Shown here piece after piece: positions 51,036 to 61,194 of a stretch of 64,000 nucleotides of DNA. The position numbers and the translations under genes were made by a program. The stretch's first letter is position 1, and each line of letters begins with the position of its first letter. Source of the DNA: Cristatella mucedo (Eukaryota > Bryozoa > Phylactolaemata > Cristatellidae). The notes beneath the pieces are model-generated. The model was not told the DNA's origin and searched no databases. It saw only the letters and a program-made list of their open reading frames with translations. The stretch spans positions 514,501 to 578,500 of the forward strand of contig WPIO01000083.1 of the NCBI GenBank assembly GCA_009760855.2, written 5' to 3'.

Positions 51036-52326
51036 ATGAAGAATAAAAAGGAGGCTTGCTTACTGATGAACTAAAATCAGGTTTAGACACACAAAAGAAG
51101 TACTATCAGGAACAACAACTGCAGCAGAAGTTGGCTCAAAACCAGTTGTAAGAGTTGCCCCTAAGATTGCTATGAAACTCAGTTTACAAGCATCAAATAA
51201 GAAGGCAACAATTGTACCAAACGTTTTACATTCATTTAAAGTTATTGGAACTGCTACAAAAGCACTGGGAGGATTTCTATCTGGAATAACAGGAGTTCTA
51301 GACTTAGGATTATTTATAAAAGAAATTGTTGATGATATTGCTTCTGGAAAATATGGTCGGGTTAACTGGAAAACAATGGCAGATAAAAAAAGACTGTCAA
51401 AAATGGTTGCATCATGAGAGATTGGATGTTAGATAAATGAGATACTACTTGAAGCAGAAAAATCCAACTCTGACTGGTATCTTGATCCTAGAAAGTTTTT
51501 GTCAGATACATTTGGAGAAGAAGTATCTTGGGATGCAGCACAACTAGATCTCCTTGCATGGAAGAGGAATTTTCTTGAAGTTAGATCTGGAGGACTGCTT
51601 CCTGCGATTGCAGCTTTTATCCACGACACCGCTTCTTGCCGACCTGCACTGGCTACAAGTTAAGCAACGGATCGATTTCAAGTTTTTGTCTCTCACGTTT
51701 AGGTCACTTCATTCTTTGGCGCCAGTCTATCTCTCAGATCTACTCCCCCACCAGGCCAAGCATCGTACCACCCGCTTTTCAGAATCCAACAGTTTGCCAA
51801 TACCTCGTACAAACCTCAGATCCTTTGGAGATCGAGCATTTAGTTCGTATGCTTCCAGAGCCTGTAACTCACTCCCGATTTGCGTCAGAACATGCCCTGA
51901 TTTGACCACATTTAAAAAGAGCTTAAAACACACCTATTTAGGACAGCATTTAGTTGGTCACTGTGATTCGTCCTTGAAGTGCTTATGCGTGCTGACACTG
52001 TGCATGCTGCCGCTAACCACATTTGTATGCCGACCCCGTGCATGTTACCCCTAACCATGTTATTCATGTTGCTTATCGAGCATGATATTACTCACCGTTC
52101 AATCGCGTTCCACTTTGCAGCAAATGTAAAGCGCCTAGGAAGAGATTGAGTTCTCTGAGGGCGCTTTATCAAGTGCATTATTATTACTATTATAGCTAGT
52201 ATAGCAAGTATCATAAGAACTGTTGGTCTTACAGTTAGCATAACTGTCTCAGTAGCAGGATTAGTTAAAAAAAATAGTAGACCAAACAATGTACACAGCA
52301 AGAGCACTCCCAATGAATACTCGTGA
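51036..52326 (+). pseudogene. viral membrane/virion protein broken by a LINE
   Basis: Begins at about 51,036 and has an open core at 51,172-51,417, with a long hydrophobic stretch (ALGGFLSGITGVLDLGLFI). It continues in frame beyond stops at 51,415-51,417 (TGA) and near 51,431 (TAG) to 51,620, where a LINE A 3' end has inserted. The same protein resumes after the LINE at about 52,187 with another hydrophobic segment and ends at 52,326. At least one frameshift lies before 51,140. A two-membrane-segment virion protein is plausible; family not recognised. Confidence 0.5.
51621..52186 (+). mobile_element. LINE family A insertion 2 in viral DNA
   Basis: A 5'-truncated family A copy (about 565 bp). 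The RT C-terminus is open at 51,554-52,054 once fused to viral codons (LLADLHWL, KQRIDFKFLSLTFRSLHSLAP, NSLPIPRTNLRSFGDRAFSS). UTR and complete tail (gcgcctaggaagagattgag, gagggcgctttatcaagtgc, ATT repeat) follow. It disrupts a viral gene. Confidence 0.9.
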
Positions 52327-52329
52327 AAC

Positions 52330-52407
52330 AAATGTAAAGCGCCTAGGAAGAGATTGATTTCTCTGAGAGCGCTTTAGCAAGTGCATTATTATTATAATTA
52401 TTATTAT
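52330..52407 (+). mobile_element. LINE-tail insertion 3 in viral DNA
   Basis: A third copy of the same tail (aaatgtaaagcgcctaggaa ... gagcgctttagcaagtgc and ATT/AAT repeats), only 140 bp after insertion 2 and in the same orientation. Confidence 0.85.
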
Positions 52408-52418
52408 GAAGAAATAAT

Positions 52419-52791
52419 GAGTGCACTAAGTTTACAAAGTTCTAGACTAAAGAATGCTATTACAGACATAAAATATGATAGAATTACTTGATAGAGGTGT
52501 TGATATTGATCTGTCGGACAAATTACAGGATGCATAAGGAAAAAACAGATTGGATTTTTGAAGAGTGGTAAGAAATTAGTAGAAGAATCCAGAGTTAGTT
52601 ATTTGGATGAACTAAAGAGAGATATTAAAAAAGTAGAAAGTAGTACAGTTTGTGGTCGTAAAACGTGTGACTATAAAAGTGAAAGTGCTATATTGCTTGC
52701 TAATTTATCTGCACAAGGAAAAATTTAGAAAGAGATACATAGTGATATAGTGAAACTACGAGATGAATTGAAAAAGAGATGCAAGAATTAA
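52419..52791 (+). pseudogene. small charged viral protein, broken
   Basis: An ATG at about 52,419 opens a short frame (ALSLQSSRLKNAI). Two frameshifts later, a charged, probably helical stretch (52,560-52,790) continues with a Cys pair and a TAG before the final TAA. Unknown function; the tail end converges on the HNH gene. Confidence 0.35.
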
Positions 52792-53353
52792 TAGTCGGTG
52801 TAACAAATTAATGTGTTGTCAACTGTCAATGTGTATGTGAAATTTAATCGCGAAAATTCTAAATGAAACCTTATTGCAGCCATATCCCTTTTTACAGCAG
52901 CATCAATAGGATCGACAAAATATCCAAGGTGATAATTATTATTATCTACTTTAATATATGATTTATATTTATTAGCATTCTTGTTCCAACAAACTCTTAT
53001 AAAACTTGAGCCATTGTCTTTTTGCTTTCCTTTATTTCTCTGGTTTTGAGATCTAGTTGCAACTCTTGAATTACTGATTCTATTATCTGATTGTATTGAA
53101 TTTATGTGATCGATTTCAAAAACAGGACTTTCTATATATATATGAATTATTAACCACGGTAATTTATGGGATTTATATAGTTTTCCATCAATTCAAATTC
53201 TTCTATTACCATAGCTGTCAATACTTCTTGCAATTTCTCCACACTTTGCTCATAATTTCCATTAGTTTTCTATAAGAACTCTCCAGAGAACGGGCAGTAT
53301 TGAAGTAATTCCATAACGCGACTTCTCAAAGTAGTAACTTCATCCACTGACAT
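52788..53353 (-). pseudogene. HNH endonuclease with AP2-like C-terminus
   Basis: The minus strand has the layout of free-standing HNH homing-type endonucleases: an N-terminal 'YxPxxGEF' segment (about codons 19-27), a HKLPWLI helix, the HNH core FEIDHINS with the DNR..N...AT..QN.RNK zinc/active-site run (around 53,120-53,030), and an AP2-like DNA-binding part (VCWNKNANKYKSYI, then HLGYF, DAAVKRDMAA, LEFSRLNF). The catalytic His lies in DHIN at about 53,105. Breaks: TAG at 53,270-53,272 and one frameshift near 53,195. Such genes spread selfishly among phages and large DNA viruses; one inside a Polinton-type element is unusual. Start at 53,353, after a TATATACTAAAAAA stretch. Confidence 0.75.
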
Positions 53354-53399
53354 TTTTTTAGTATATAACAGTAGTACTTATATTTAAATAAAAACATTA

Positions 53400-53411
53400 A
53401 TTATTATAGAA
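53400..53411 (+). promoter_or_regulatory. viral start-site motif
   Basis: attattatagaa directly upstream of the ATG at 53,412; same type as at 47,826 and 57,404. Confidence 0.5.
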
Positions 53412-53752
53412 ATGGAATATCATGAGATGAAATTAAATCTATCAGAACATCAAGTAAATCAAATTCATAAGTCAGATAGACCCATTTCAATCAGACTAAA
53501 ACATGAATATATATCTGGAACTACTACTATCTTTGTAACAAAAACTCAACTTGCTAGAATTGAAAAATGTAAATCAAAAGGAGTTTGTCTACAATTGAAT
53601 CTCAGTCTAAAAAAATTAAAGGCAAACATAAAGCAGATTCTGGAATTGTAGACTTTATCAATAAACTATCTGGTGGAAGAGAATTTCATCTGAAACTCTC
53701 ATCAGGAGTTGAATCTGAAGAAGTTCCTGGAGGAAGTTTTAATAACCGTTAA
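53412..53752 (+). pseudogene. pX-like basic virion protein, frameshifted
   Basis: The first part (53,412-53,651 as an open frame) holds two units of the pattern 'L.LS..Q...I.K....I.L', typical of a small basic late protein found in Polintons and adintoviruses and often compared with adenovirus pX. A frameshift at about 53,595 moves the true continuation to another frame: Lys-rich, then an end with repeated Gly and Glu, terminating at 53,752. It is directly followed by the PLA2-like gene. Role inferred: binding of packaged DNA or the inner capsid. Confidence 0.5.
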
Positions 53753-53771
53753 ATAATAAAAGTTAAATAAT

Positions 53772-54209
53772 TTAAAAACCGGTAGATATATTTGAGTGGG
53801 TCCAGGCACTAGATTCAAAGAAAGAATGAATCAAGGATATCAGGGGGTCAACGACTTGGATAATTAAACACTTATCCATGATCATACATATACTGAAACT
53901 GAATCTATGCCTGAACCACAAAAAACAGAAATACAAAACTTGTCTGACTTAGTTCTTGCTGAGTCTGCTGCACGTATTGCATTAGATCCAAGGCAACCTG
54001 CTTACGTTCGTGAAGATGCGAAAACAGTTGCAGCAGTGATGGCCGCAAAAGCTAAGCTTGGCTTAGGAATTGGTGGAGCTTTACATGATTCATTTGCTAC
54101 CAATTTCCTAAAAGACAAAGTAAGTAATCCTGCTAGTTTAAATAAGATAAACAATTATGCTCGTGGAATAGTTGATAAAACGCTTGATATAACTAGAAAA
54201 AGGATCTAA
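53772..54209 (+). pseudogene. phospholipase A2-like virion protein
   Basis: The plus-strand frame contains the calcium-loop-like GPGT (about 53,799) and, 24 codons on, an HD followed by Tyr (LIHDHTY, 53,871-53,891), the catalytic His-Asp signature of parvovirus-type PLA2 domains that also occur in Polinton/adinto-like elements. In parvoviruses this activity helps particles escape endosomes; a similar role is only inferred here. The second part (open from 53,907) is an Ala-rich helical region of the kind that follows the domain in related elements. Breaks: TGA at 53,793-53,795 and TAA at 53,865-53,867. The start is uncertain. Confidence 0.65.
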
Positions 54210-54326
54210 AAAATGTACAGTACACTAATATTTTTATTTATTTATTTATTTTACTTGTCTTTTGATTTTAAAAGTCTGCTGGAATAAAACTAAATCTCTT
54301 TGCTAAACTATAAACTTTAACTTGAT

Positions 54327-54750
54327 CTATTTTAAGTCTAATGTTACTTCTCGTTCGGAGTTGTAATACTCTTTTGATATATAGCTTCCATCAAGAATTC
54401 CAGTTATGGAAAAGTCATTACCTAATTTTTGAATGACATCTGCAGGACTACTTAATCTTAGTTGTTTATTCTTCTCATCAAAGAGAATACTTGGTTTGCT
54501 ACCAAAATCAAATCTAACCCCAATTGTTGATCTATTACTCAAGTCACATCACTTAAAGTCAAGTTGTTCACTTGATCGCTTTACAATATTTTAAAGAAAG
54601 GGAAGTATTTCTTGCATAATGTAAATCCATGCACTTAGATAAGTTTTTGAGTCTTTTGAAATATTTTCTTCAAAATGGACATGCGCTGGTTTTCCTTTTG
54701 GAATAATAACAGCAGAATTTTTAAGAACAGAAAATTTATTTTATTGATTT
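54327..54750 (-). pseudogene. unrecognised viral protein with two stops
   Basis: A single minus-strand frame runs from about 54,750 to the TAA at 54,327, interrupted by a TAA near 54,592 and a TGA at about 54,550. The downstream 71 codons are open. Mixed alpha/beta composition with no known motif. It converges with the PLA2-like gene; the ~115 bp between them (54,210-54,326) are AT-rich and may hold both 3' ends. Confidence 0.4.
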
Positions 54751-54783
54751 TTTATTTTATATAGTGACACAATTTTGTTTAAT

Positions 54784-55178
54784 TTAAATTAAAAACTCCA
54801 TAACTGTACCTGAAACAGTCAATTCCATTAGTTTTAAGAAAATTAGACACCTCATTCTACAATCAGTCTGTTTATAATCTTGTAGCTGAAAATTTTGAAA
54901 ACTTGGTATTACACCAAAACAATCAATTACTTCTGGCATTATTGGTGCACCAAATGAATCAAAGGAAAAACAGGAGTCTCCTAATTTTTAAGTGCTACCC
55001 AGTGATATTTTGCTGATTCTGATTTACCAGTTATACAAATAAGACACTTTTTGTTTTTGTTTAATAGATTGTAATTCGTCTCTTGCAAATACACCACGAA
55101 AGTTTTTTATATTTAATTCTTTTATATAATTGTTTATTTCTAAATCAGCGAGTAGAGTGCTTTTTATCTTTTTTTTAA
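54784..55178 (-). pseudogene. adenain-like cysteine protease
   Basis: The minus strand shows, in order, the hallmarks of the adenovirus-type maturation protease (C5/Ulp1-like) found in all Polintons: an N-terminal FRGVFARDEL, a catalytic His in HWVAL (55,002-55,004), FDSFG (54,949-54,963), a Gln in FQLQ, and the catalytic Cys at 54,859-54,861 in a DC...C context followed by a hydrophobic helix. The four motifs sit in two or three frames, separated by frameshifts and a stop near 54,988. Its expected job was cleavage of capsid precursors during virion maturation. It overlaps the end of the DUF5679-like gene upstream; no clear own start codon remains. Confidence 0.8.
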
Positions 55179-55478
55179 ACTGTCGATAGTCTTCCTTAGT
55201 TCAGAAAGTATTTGTTCTTTTTTAGTTCCAGCACCATATTTCTTTCCATGAACTAAAACTCCGCTTGCCACACTAGCACCTAACTTTCTACCATGACTCA
55301 AAACTCCTTCTCCAATGCTTTCAGATACTCTTTTAAGTTTAACAAACATTGACTTTGTATGCTCACAAATTACACAAATTGCTTTAATCATTCCTCTAGG
55401 TCCTTTTGTGCTATCTATTTCAACATACTCCTCATGAATGCTCTGTCGATTTTTATATTTCAAGCAGTAAATTTCCAT
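55164..55478 (-). CDS. DUF5679-like small zinc protein, intact
   Basis: 104 residues, uninterrupted, with its ATG directly after TTTATAGAA. The N-terminus has the pattern of the small DUF5679-type protein common in Polinton/adinto-like elements (MEIYCLKY..., then KGPRGMIKAICVICEHT). Normally two CxxC pairs bind zinc; here the first pair reads C-x-x-Y, so one ligand is lost while CVIC is kept. The rest is a basic Gly-rich stretch with a duplicated unit (GEGVLSHGRKLGAS / SGVLVHGKKYGAG) and a charged helix. Function unknown. Divergent from the packaging ATPase. Confidence 0.6.
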   Translation of the reverse strand: MEIYCLKYKNRQSIHEEYVEIDSTKGPRGMIKAICVICEHTKSMFVKLKRVSESIGEGVLSHGRKLGASVASGVLVHGKKYGAGTKKEQILSELRKTIDSLKKR

Positions 55479-55490
55479 TTCTATAAATAT
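55479..55490 (-). promoter_or_regulatory. viral start-site motif
   Basis: The minus strand reads atatttatagaa immediately before the ATG at 55,478. The plus strand on the other side (tagtataggaaatt, 55,501-55,514) could serve the divergent ATPase gene. Confidence 0.5.
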
Positions 55491-55511
55491 AAAAACTTTT
55501 TAGTATAGGAA

Positions 55512-56181
55512 ATTACTCTTTGAGTAAGGGCGTTTAATTTTGGACAAGATGTTGATATTGGACATAAAGTACCATTACCAAATGTACCAATTAGAGCACT
55601 AGTACTTGGTCCTAGTGGTTCAGGAAAATCTCAATTGATAATGAATTGGATATTCTATGGAATGGTTAGTTATGATACTTGTACAATTAATGCCTCAAGT
55701 TCAGATCGAAAGTTATATCGTGGACTCATGTCAATGACAAAAGAGAATCATGCATATTCATGGATACATGGAATTGACGATATGCCTGAAGTAGACTCAT
55801 AAGAATTGTAAGAATGTACTTGTACTTGATAATTTAATGACAGAAGACCAAACTAAAATATTAGACTATTTCACATGAGGAAGACATAAAGGATTAAATA
55901 TTTTCTATCTTGCTCAAGGATTTACAAACATTCCAAGGAGAGAAATTAGACACAATGTAAATCTAATAGTAGTATTTTAACAAAATACAACTGATATTGA
56001 GTATATTCGTGATGCATACACAGGAGATATTGATAAGAAAGAGTTTAGACATTGGGTTAACTTATGTACAAGAAATCGTTTTGGATATTGTGTAATAGAC
56101 TTGACTAAAACTGAATCAGAAGGTAGAAAATGGTCTGTTGATTCAACCGGAAAGCAATTAATAACTATTTTTAATTCTTAA
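55512..56181 (+). pseudogene. A32/FtsK-type packaging ATPase
   Basis: The plus strand encodes the genome-packaging ATPase typical of Polintons and nucleocytoplasmic viruses. Walker A is GPSGSGKS (55,608-55,631). Walker B is VLVLDN, in a second frame at about 55,818-55,835. The family motif GRH with FYLAQ follows at 55,879-55,920, then a C-terminal domain to the TAA at 56,179-56,181. Breaks: TGA at 55,521-55,523, a frameshift close to 55,800-55,806, TGA at 55,876-55,878 and TAA at 55,978-55,980. No intact start codon is obvious; it probably lay close to 55,512, behind the divergent promoter. The ATPase would have pumped DNA into the capsid. Confidence 0.85.
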
Positions 56182-56194
56182 TAGATATAGCAAA

Positions 56195-56974
56195 ATGATT
56201 AACGGAAAAATTTGCTCAAGCAAGAAACCTTACAAAAGAAGAGTTCAAGAAGCACTTGATTATGAAGCTAAACTACAAAGTCTACAGGACTTGAGAGATG
56301 CAAATATCTTACAAAATGATCAGGAAATACAAAGATTAGAATCAGAAATGTATGTAAGAGAGGCTGCCGAGCATAGATTAAATCAGCAACTACTAGAAAA
56401 ATCAACTGATAACTCAAGAAATATTGTAATTGAAAAACTTAAAAGAGTTAGACCAAAACTTGCGATACAAATGGAGAACAGAGAACAATTACAGAATTCT
56501 TTGGAATAAGCATTCTAGAAAAAGCAGAAAAACGCTTTTAAAGCAACAAAGTTTAAAAAAGCAATTTCAATAGCAAATGAAGCAAAGACACACGCGCCTA
56601 ATCCAGAGGTGCGAGAAGCTATTGATAATGTTCAGAAAGGCTTAGCTGAAGTTTTAAAAATTAATCCAACTACTGGCCCTCCAAAGAAATCAGAAGAAAG
56701 AATACAAGATTTAGATAAGGCTAATATACTTGATTTTCTAAAAGATACTAATAGATGGTATGTTTCAAATTCTGTAAAGAGATTAATAAATGAAATTGAC
56801 TATGAAAATAAAGATCGAAAAATGTTTGAAATAGCATTTAAGTTATGAGAAGAAATGAACTATCTAAAACCAAATGAGACATTAGGAAAGGCAGCTAGTA
56901 ATATTCACTATTATGCTTCCAATTACTGTACTAGCATTAAGGATGAAAGAACAACAGAAATACCAAGCAAATAA
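56195..56974 (+). pseudogene. coiled-coil viral protein, three in-frame stops
   Basis: One reading frame from the ATG at 56,195 to the TAA at 56,972, interrupted by TAA (56,507-56,509), TAG (56,516-56,518) and TGA (56,846-56,848) with no frameshift. The N-terminal 100 residues are basic and then strongly coiled-coil (ALDYEAKLQSLQDLRDANIL); the middle is Lys/Ala-rich helix; the C-terminus is a mixed domain. Not recognised. A short ORF after it (to 57,050) may be a frameshifted tail. Confidence 0.55.
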
Positions 56975-57059
56975 TTTTTCAACACGAAATCATAAAAATG
57001 AATTACTTGATATTATTAATGAGGAAGAACAAGGTAAATTGCGTCCTTAAATAATATCT

Positions 57060-57413
57060 ATGATAAAAGAGATAAAAGAAGATAATCTCTCTACATTATT
57101 GTTTACTATTTACTTAGAACTGAAAGATAATAAAGGAAAAATAAGTGTAAGAGTATTAAAGGTTTTAAATCATTTAAAATTGATTTTTGCTACAAAAACT
57201 GAAAGAGTAGGCACGGGTATTGAAGTAATTCCATTAGTTGTTAAGTCTGATTCGGAAGTATTTGATAAGATAGAACGGTGGATTCGTGTACTTGCTGCTG
57301 GAAATACTGGAGTAGTAAATTCTATTTGTGCTGCTGTGGATTATCTTGGAAAATATAGAAAAGTACCTAAGCCATATATTGCTAAAATTATTAAACTTGT
57401 GTACGATATATAG
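57060..57413 (+). CDS. intact viral protein, unknown
   Basis: 117 residues, uninterrupted. Helical, with Lys/Leu-rich N-terminal helices and a hydrophobic C-terminal part (WIRVLAAGNTGVVNSICAAVDYL). No family recognised. It sits between the coiled-coil gene and the first penton-like gene, ending 2 bp before the next start. That it is intact among broken neighbours is notable, but a short ORF can survive by chance. Confidence 0.6.
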   Translation: MIKEIKEDNLSTLLFTIYLELKDNKGKISVRVLKVLNHLKLIFATKTERVGTGIEVIPLVVKSDSEVFDKIERWIRVLAAGNTGVVNSICAAVDYLGKYRKVPKPYIAKIIKLVYDI

Positions 57414-57415
57414 AA
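57404..57415 (+). promoter_or_regulatory. viral start-site motif
   Basis: cgatatatagaa abuts the ATG at 57,416 and overlaps the end of the preceding ORF. Confidence 0.5.
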
Positions 57416-58277
57416 ATGACGAAACTTTTTAATGTAGCTAAGGAGATTCTAAGAAATGTTGAAACAATAAAAAAAGATACTATTGCAAGCAAGGATGGTT
57501 TTGTATTTAATCTAACTGGAACTACTAATCCTATTAGAGTACACATTGATGATCCTATCAAACTTAAGAACAAAAATTTTAAGATATGTTTCAAAAAGTT
57601 TTTTGAACAAATTCTATTAAAAATATAACTACTTCTAATAATACTTTTGTTTACACAGTTGCTGGTGGTTCTGAGCAGACAATAACAATCAGACCTGGAA
57701 TTTACTCTGCTGTATCTGATGATGTAAACATTGGAGTTGCTGATATGATAGACAATTCTATTACTCAATCTGGAGCTGCTACAGATAAATTTATTTTAGG
57801 TATTGATACTGCTACTTCTAACTCTTGGATTACTATGCCAGTTGGTTGGACATTTCTTGCTAGTAAGTCTAATATATCAAACATACTTGGTTTTACTGGT
57901 TCTGCTTATACAGCAGACCCCAATTTTTCAACACTTTATCCTAATGTTACTAACAAAGTAGTTTGTACACAAAATGTTGAATTTGTTTCAGAAAATGAAG
58001 TTTTTGTATCTGACTTAACTTTATTCTTGTAAATTGTAATTTGGTTGCTAGTGCAAAAAGTTATATAAATAATACTGAAACACAAGTGTTAAGAAGTTTT
58101 GCTTATAATTTCTACCCATGGGAACAGATGGTATAAGAATCAAATACTCTTGAATATCATAATATTGTTGGAGATTCTTTTTCGTATATATTAGTTACTA
58201 TTACAGATCAAAATATAAAAGTTTTATATTTTGGTTCACAACAGACAACTGTTGTAATAGAAATTATTGAAGTATAA
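57416..58277 (+). pseudogene. penton-like minor capsid protein A
   Basis: Three frame pieces follow one another: 57,416 to about 57,600, about 57,600 to 58,020, and about 58,020 to 58,277. Order and composition fit the single-jelly-roll penton (minor capsid) protein of Polinton-type viruses: a beta strand with 'IRPGIYS', then a Leu-Gly-Phe turn (ILGFTGSAY) after a Trp-Thr-Phe strand, then a segment with an Ala-Ser-Tyr motif and a hydrophobic-polar C-terminus. Breaks: a frameshift near 57,595, a second near 58,020, and TAA at 58,134-58,136. It would occupy the capsid vertices. A neighbouring paralogue-like gene follows at 58,285. Confidence 0.5.
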
Positions 58278-58284
58278 TATAAAA

Positions 58285-59135
58285 ATGCCCATAGGATTAA
58301 CAGGAACTACTAGTTCAGAAGGAAAAACATTATCACCTCCGCTAATGCTTGGATCAGATTCTGGTTTTAATAAAGTAGGATTGCGTAGAGTTGAGTTTAC
58401 TTACACAAATAGAATAATATCTAATGTTGTGAGTGGAGTAAATGATTTGATTTGGTATAAACCTAATCTTACTGCTCCAAAGGCATTCTCTATTGCAGTC
58501 CCACCAGGATATTATGATAGCAATAAAATTGTTTATTCTTCAAACCAAGTTTTAGCAACAAATGGTGCGTTCTACAATGTACTTAATAGCAGTAGTAGTG
58601 GAATAAAATTTAGTGTAGATTTTGGTGATAGAGTAGTAATGCAAGTGACTTCTGACTGAGTTGTGCTACTTGGTAGCAATGCTCCTAGTGTAATGCACTC
58701 AATTGGTGATACTTTAGGTTTTAGTTCAAATCAACAAGGATCATTTAATGCTGCTATGGTTGATGGAACGCCCTACGAAGCTATAGAAAATGCTATGTAC
58801 TTCTCTGGTATTTACAAGGCTTGGAATAAAATGCAGTTACCAGACAACTCTGGTGTAAAATGGATAAGCGTATATTGGGATCTGGTTGATCCTAGTAGAA
58901 ATTATGTTGAGTTTTGAAAAGGATTTTTAAAACAATCATCATCTCTTTATATTATTGATATTGATGATGTTGACCCAGGAGAAAAGGTTGATCTGCATAT
59001 TAATAACATTTTGTACGTACCAACTCGTGGATACATGATGGTGTAAGTAGTGTTAAAATAAGTTTAATAGATCAAAATGGTAATTTAATAAATGCTATTA
59101 CTGATGTTCTAGCTACTATAGAAATTTCAAAATAA
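58285..59135 (+). pseudogene. penton-like minor capsid protein B
   Basis: The ATG at 58,285 follows a TATAATATAAAA motif. Beta-rich protein with a 'VPPGYYDSN' turn and a 'GDTLGFSS' turn in the same order as in the gene before it, which is why I infer a second penton-type or minor capsid protein, perhaps a diverged duplicate. Breaks: TGA at 58,657-58,659 and 58,915-58,917 and a frameshift near 59,040; the end is at 59,133-59,135. Evidence is pattern-level only. Confidence 0.45.
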
Positions 59136-59147
59136 CATATTGTGCAT

Positions 59148-59800
59148 ATGGGTAGCTATGCTAGAATTGGTCTTGGAAGAATAACTGGCGGAAAATATCA
59201 TGGATCTGGCATACTTGATAAAGTCATTGATTGAAATGGAAAAGCAGCACCAGTGTTGACTGGACTAACAGGACCTAGCATGAACATTGCTAAAAAAGGC
59301 ATTGAAATGCATCAAGCTAGGAAACGAATTGAGCTACAAAAAAAGAAAGAGAAGATTGACCAAGAGTATGCTAACAAACGTAGAGAGATGGATGATAAGC
59401 TTGATGAAGAAAGAAGAAAAGAGGAACTTGATTGTGAGTTAGAGAAACGTAAAAAGAAGAAGACAATGATAGAAAGATTAAAGAGATGGACATTGAAATA
59501 AAAAGAGCAATGCTTGATGAACTTAAGCCAAAGAACAAGTCAAAACATAAATCAAAAATGGAAGAATCTGATGAAGTGGAAGATTATTCAGAGACACTTG
59601 AAGAGAACTATCCAAAAGCATATAAAGAAATTGAAAAGGGAATCAAAGAGAAATCTGTTGTACCTACTGAACGTACTAGACCAGATGGATATGTGAAAAA
59701 ATTGGAACTGGCTTATATATTCAGAGGAGAAAATAAATTTTTACTTTTTTATATAGAGAAGAAATGGCAAGTGCTCCTATGGAAACAATACTTGAATTAG
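59148..59800 (+). pseudogene. Gly-rich plus coiled-coil virion protein
   Basis: The ATG at 59,148 opens a frame with a Gly/Arg-rich N-terminus (GLGRITGGKYHGSG), then a long charged coiled coil (Lys/Glu-rich, 59,300-59,500). A TGA at 59,232-59,234 breaks it. It ends in this frame at 59,501, but a second frame from 59,486 continues the same charged helix to about 59,760, so one frameshifted gene is likely. Its 3' end overlaps the start of the capsid gene. Possibly a capsid cement or scaffold protein; unproven. Confidence 0.45.
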
Positions 59801-61173
59801 GGGATCATAGTTTTCCTAATTACAAAATTAAAGATTACCAATACAGAGAGTTTTACCAGACTAATGAAAATAAAACTGGTAGTATTGCAAACAAATTAGT
59901 AACATTTACTGTTCCTGGAGAACAACAGCTTTGTTATGTGCTATCAGATGCTTACCTACTGCTTGAAGGGCAATTACAAGTTCAAACAGCTGCTGCTGGT
60001 GCTTTTGCTGCGCCTGCTAGAACTCTTGCCGCTGGTTTTGTTAACAATGCAGGTGCGTGGATGTTCAGCTCGATGAGGGTTAGACTTGTTGCAGAAGAAA
60101 TAGGAAGTCTTTCACTTCAATAAGGACCTGGAACAGTATCAACTCTTATGGGATTACTTACTTATCCAAATGACTATAACCGAACAGAAGGACCAGCAAC
60201 TGGATGGAAGAAAGATGAAGCTGCAAATGGAATTGATGATATGTGGAGCGCTAGCAATACTTATGCTAGTCCTAATGCATCTACAGCTGCTAATAGTAAT
60301 ATTGGTTTACTATACAGAAGAGGACTTTCATATATCATAGCTGATAATCAAGGAACGTTCATTATTTCACTTCCACTTTCAAGATTATCTGGATTTTGTG
60401 CAGATATGAACAAATTTCTTTACAATGTTCCATTTACACTTGAAATGACAAGAGTTGGTGGAAGTTACTTTGATGCTATTATGACTGCTGCGTCAGGAGC
60501 AGCTGCTAATACTAATACAATTACAACTAGAGGAGTTGCACCAGTTGGTAATGATGGACTTTGGAATGCATTCAGAATTAACATGTAAAAATGAGATTGA
60601 TGGTTCCTTGCATTACTCCTAAAGAAATTTACTAGAACTCTATCCATACAGAATACTTTTGATAAAGCTAGATGGTTAATTGTTGCTGCACACAATTATA
60701 ATAAATACAATGACTATACTGGAAATGTTTGCACATACAACCACTGTGATATAAAAAATGTAACTGTACTTGCTAATGGTTCAAAAACAATATCCTGCTA
60801 TTGCTAGAAGTAGTTATCCTAAAGACGGAAAATGTCCTCAACTGAGTATCTAGATTTCACTGAGTTTAGAAAACAATATCTCGGATTAAATGAAACTAGA
60901 GAACCAGTTGGTATTACTTTTCCTGAATGGTTATCACTTTATCAAATTCATGTAGTTGATCTGCAATATAATGATGAGCCTCTAAGAATTACTTCCAAAC
61001 TTGATGTAAGTATTGAGTTCAATAGTCAAATCCCTGTTGCTAATCCTGCTACAACTATTATTGTTCATTACTTAACTATTTGTGAGAACACTGCTGAACT
61101 AACTTCTAACGGTAATGGTTCACCATTTACTTACAATAAAGGAACATTTGTTCATGATAGAACTGACATTTAA
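59764..61173 (+). pseudogene. double-jelly-roll major capsid protein
   Basis: The largest structural gene, about 470 codons, with its ATG soon after TTTATATAGAGAAG. The layout fits the Polinton-type double-jelly-roll major capsid protein: an N-terminal 'LGDHSF'-type start, a Phe-Ser-x-Met/Val-Arg strand near codon 100, a PG..STL loop just after the first stop, 'FIISLPLSRLSGF' in the middle, an NAFRIN strand, a region with 'VIVA'-like and Asn/Cys-containing strands, and an FTEFRKQY segment near the C-terminus. Breaks: TAA at 60,121-60,123, a frame change at 60,586-60,592, TAG at 60,633-60,635, and further frameshifts near 60,655, 60,790 and 60,830. The last open piece is 60,832-61,173. It built the icosahedral shell; now dead. 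Confidence 0.75.
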
Positions 61174-61194
61174 AAAATTTAAACCATAAATATA

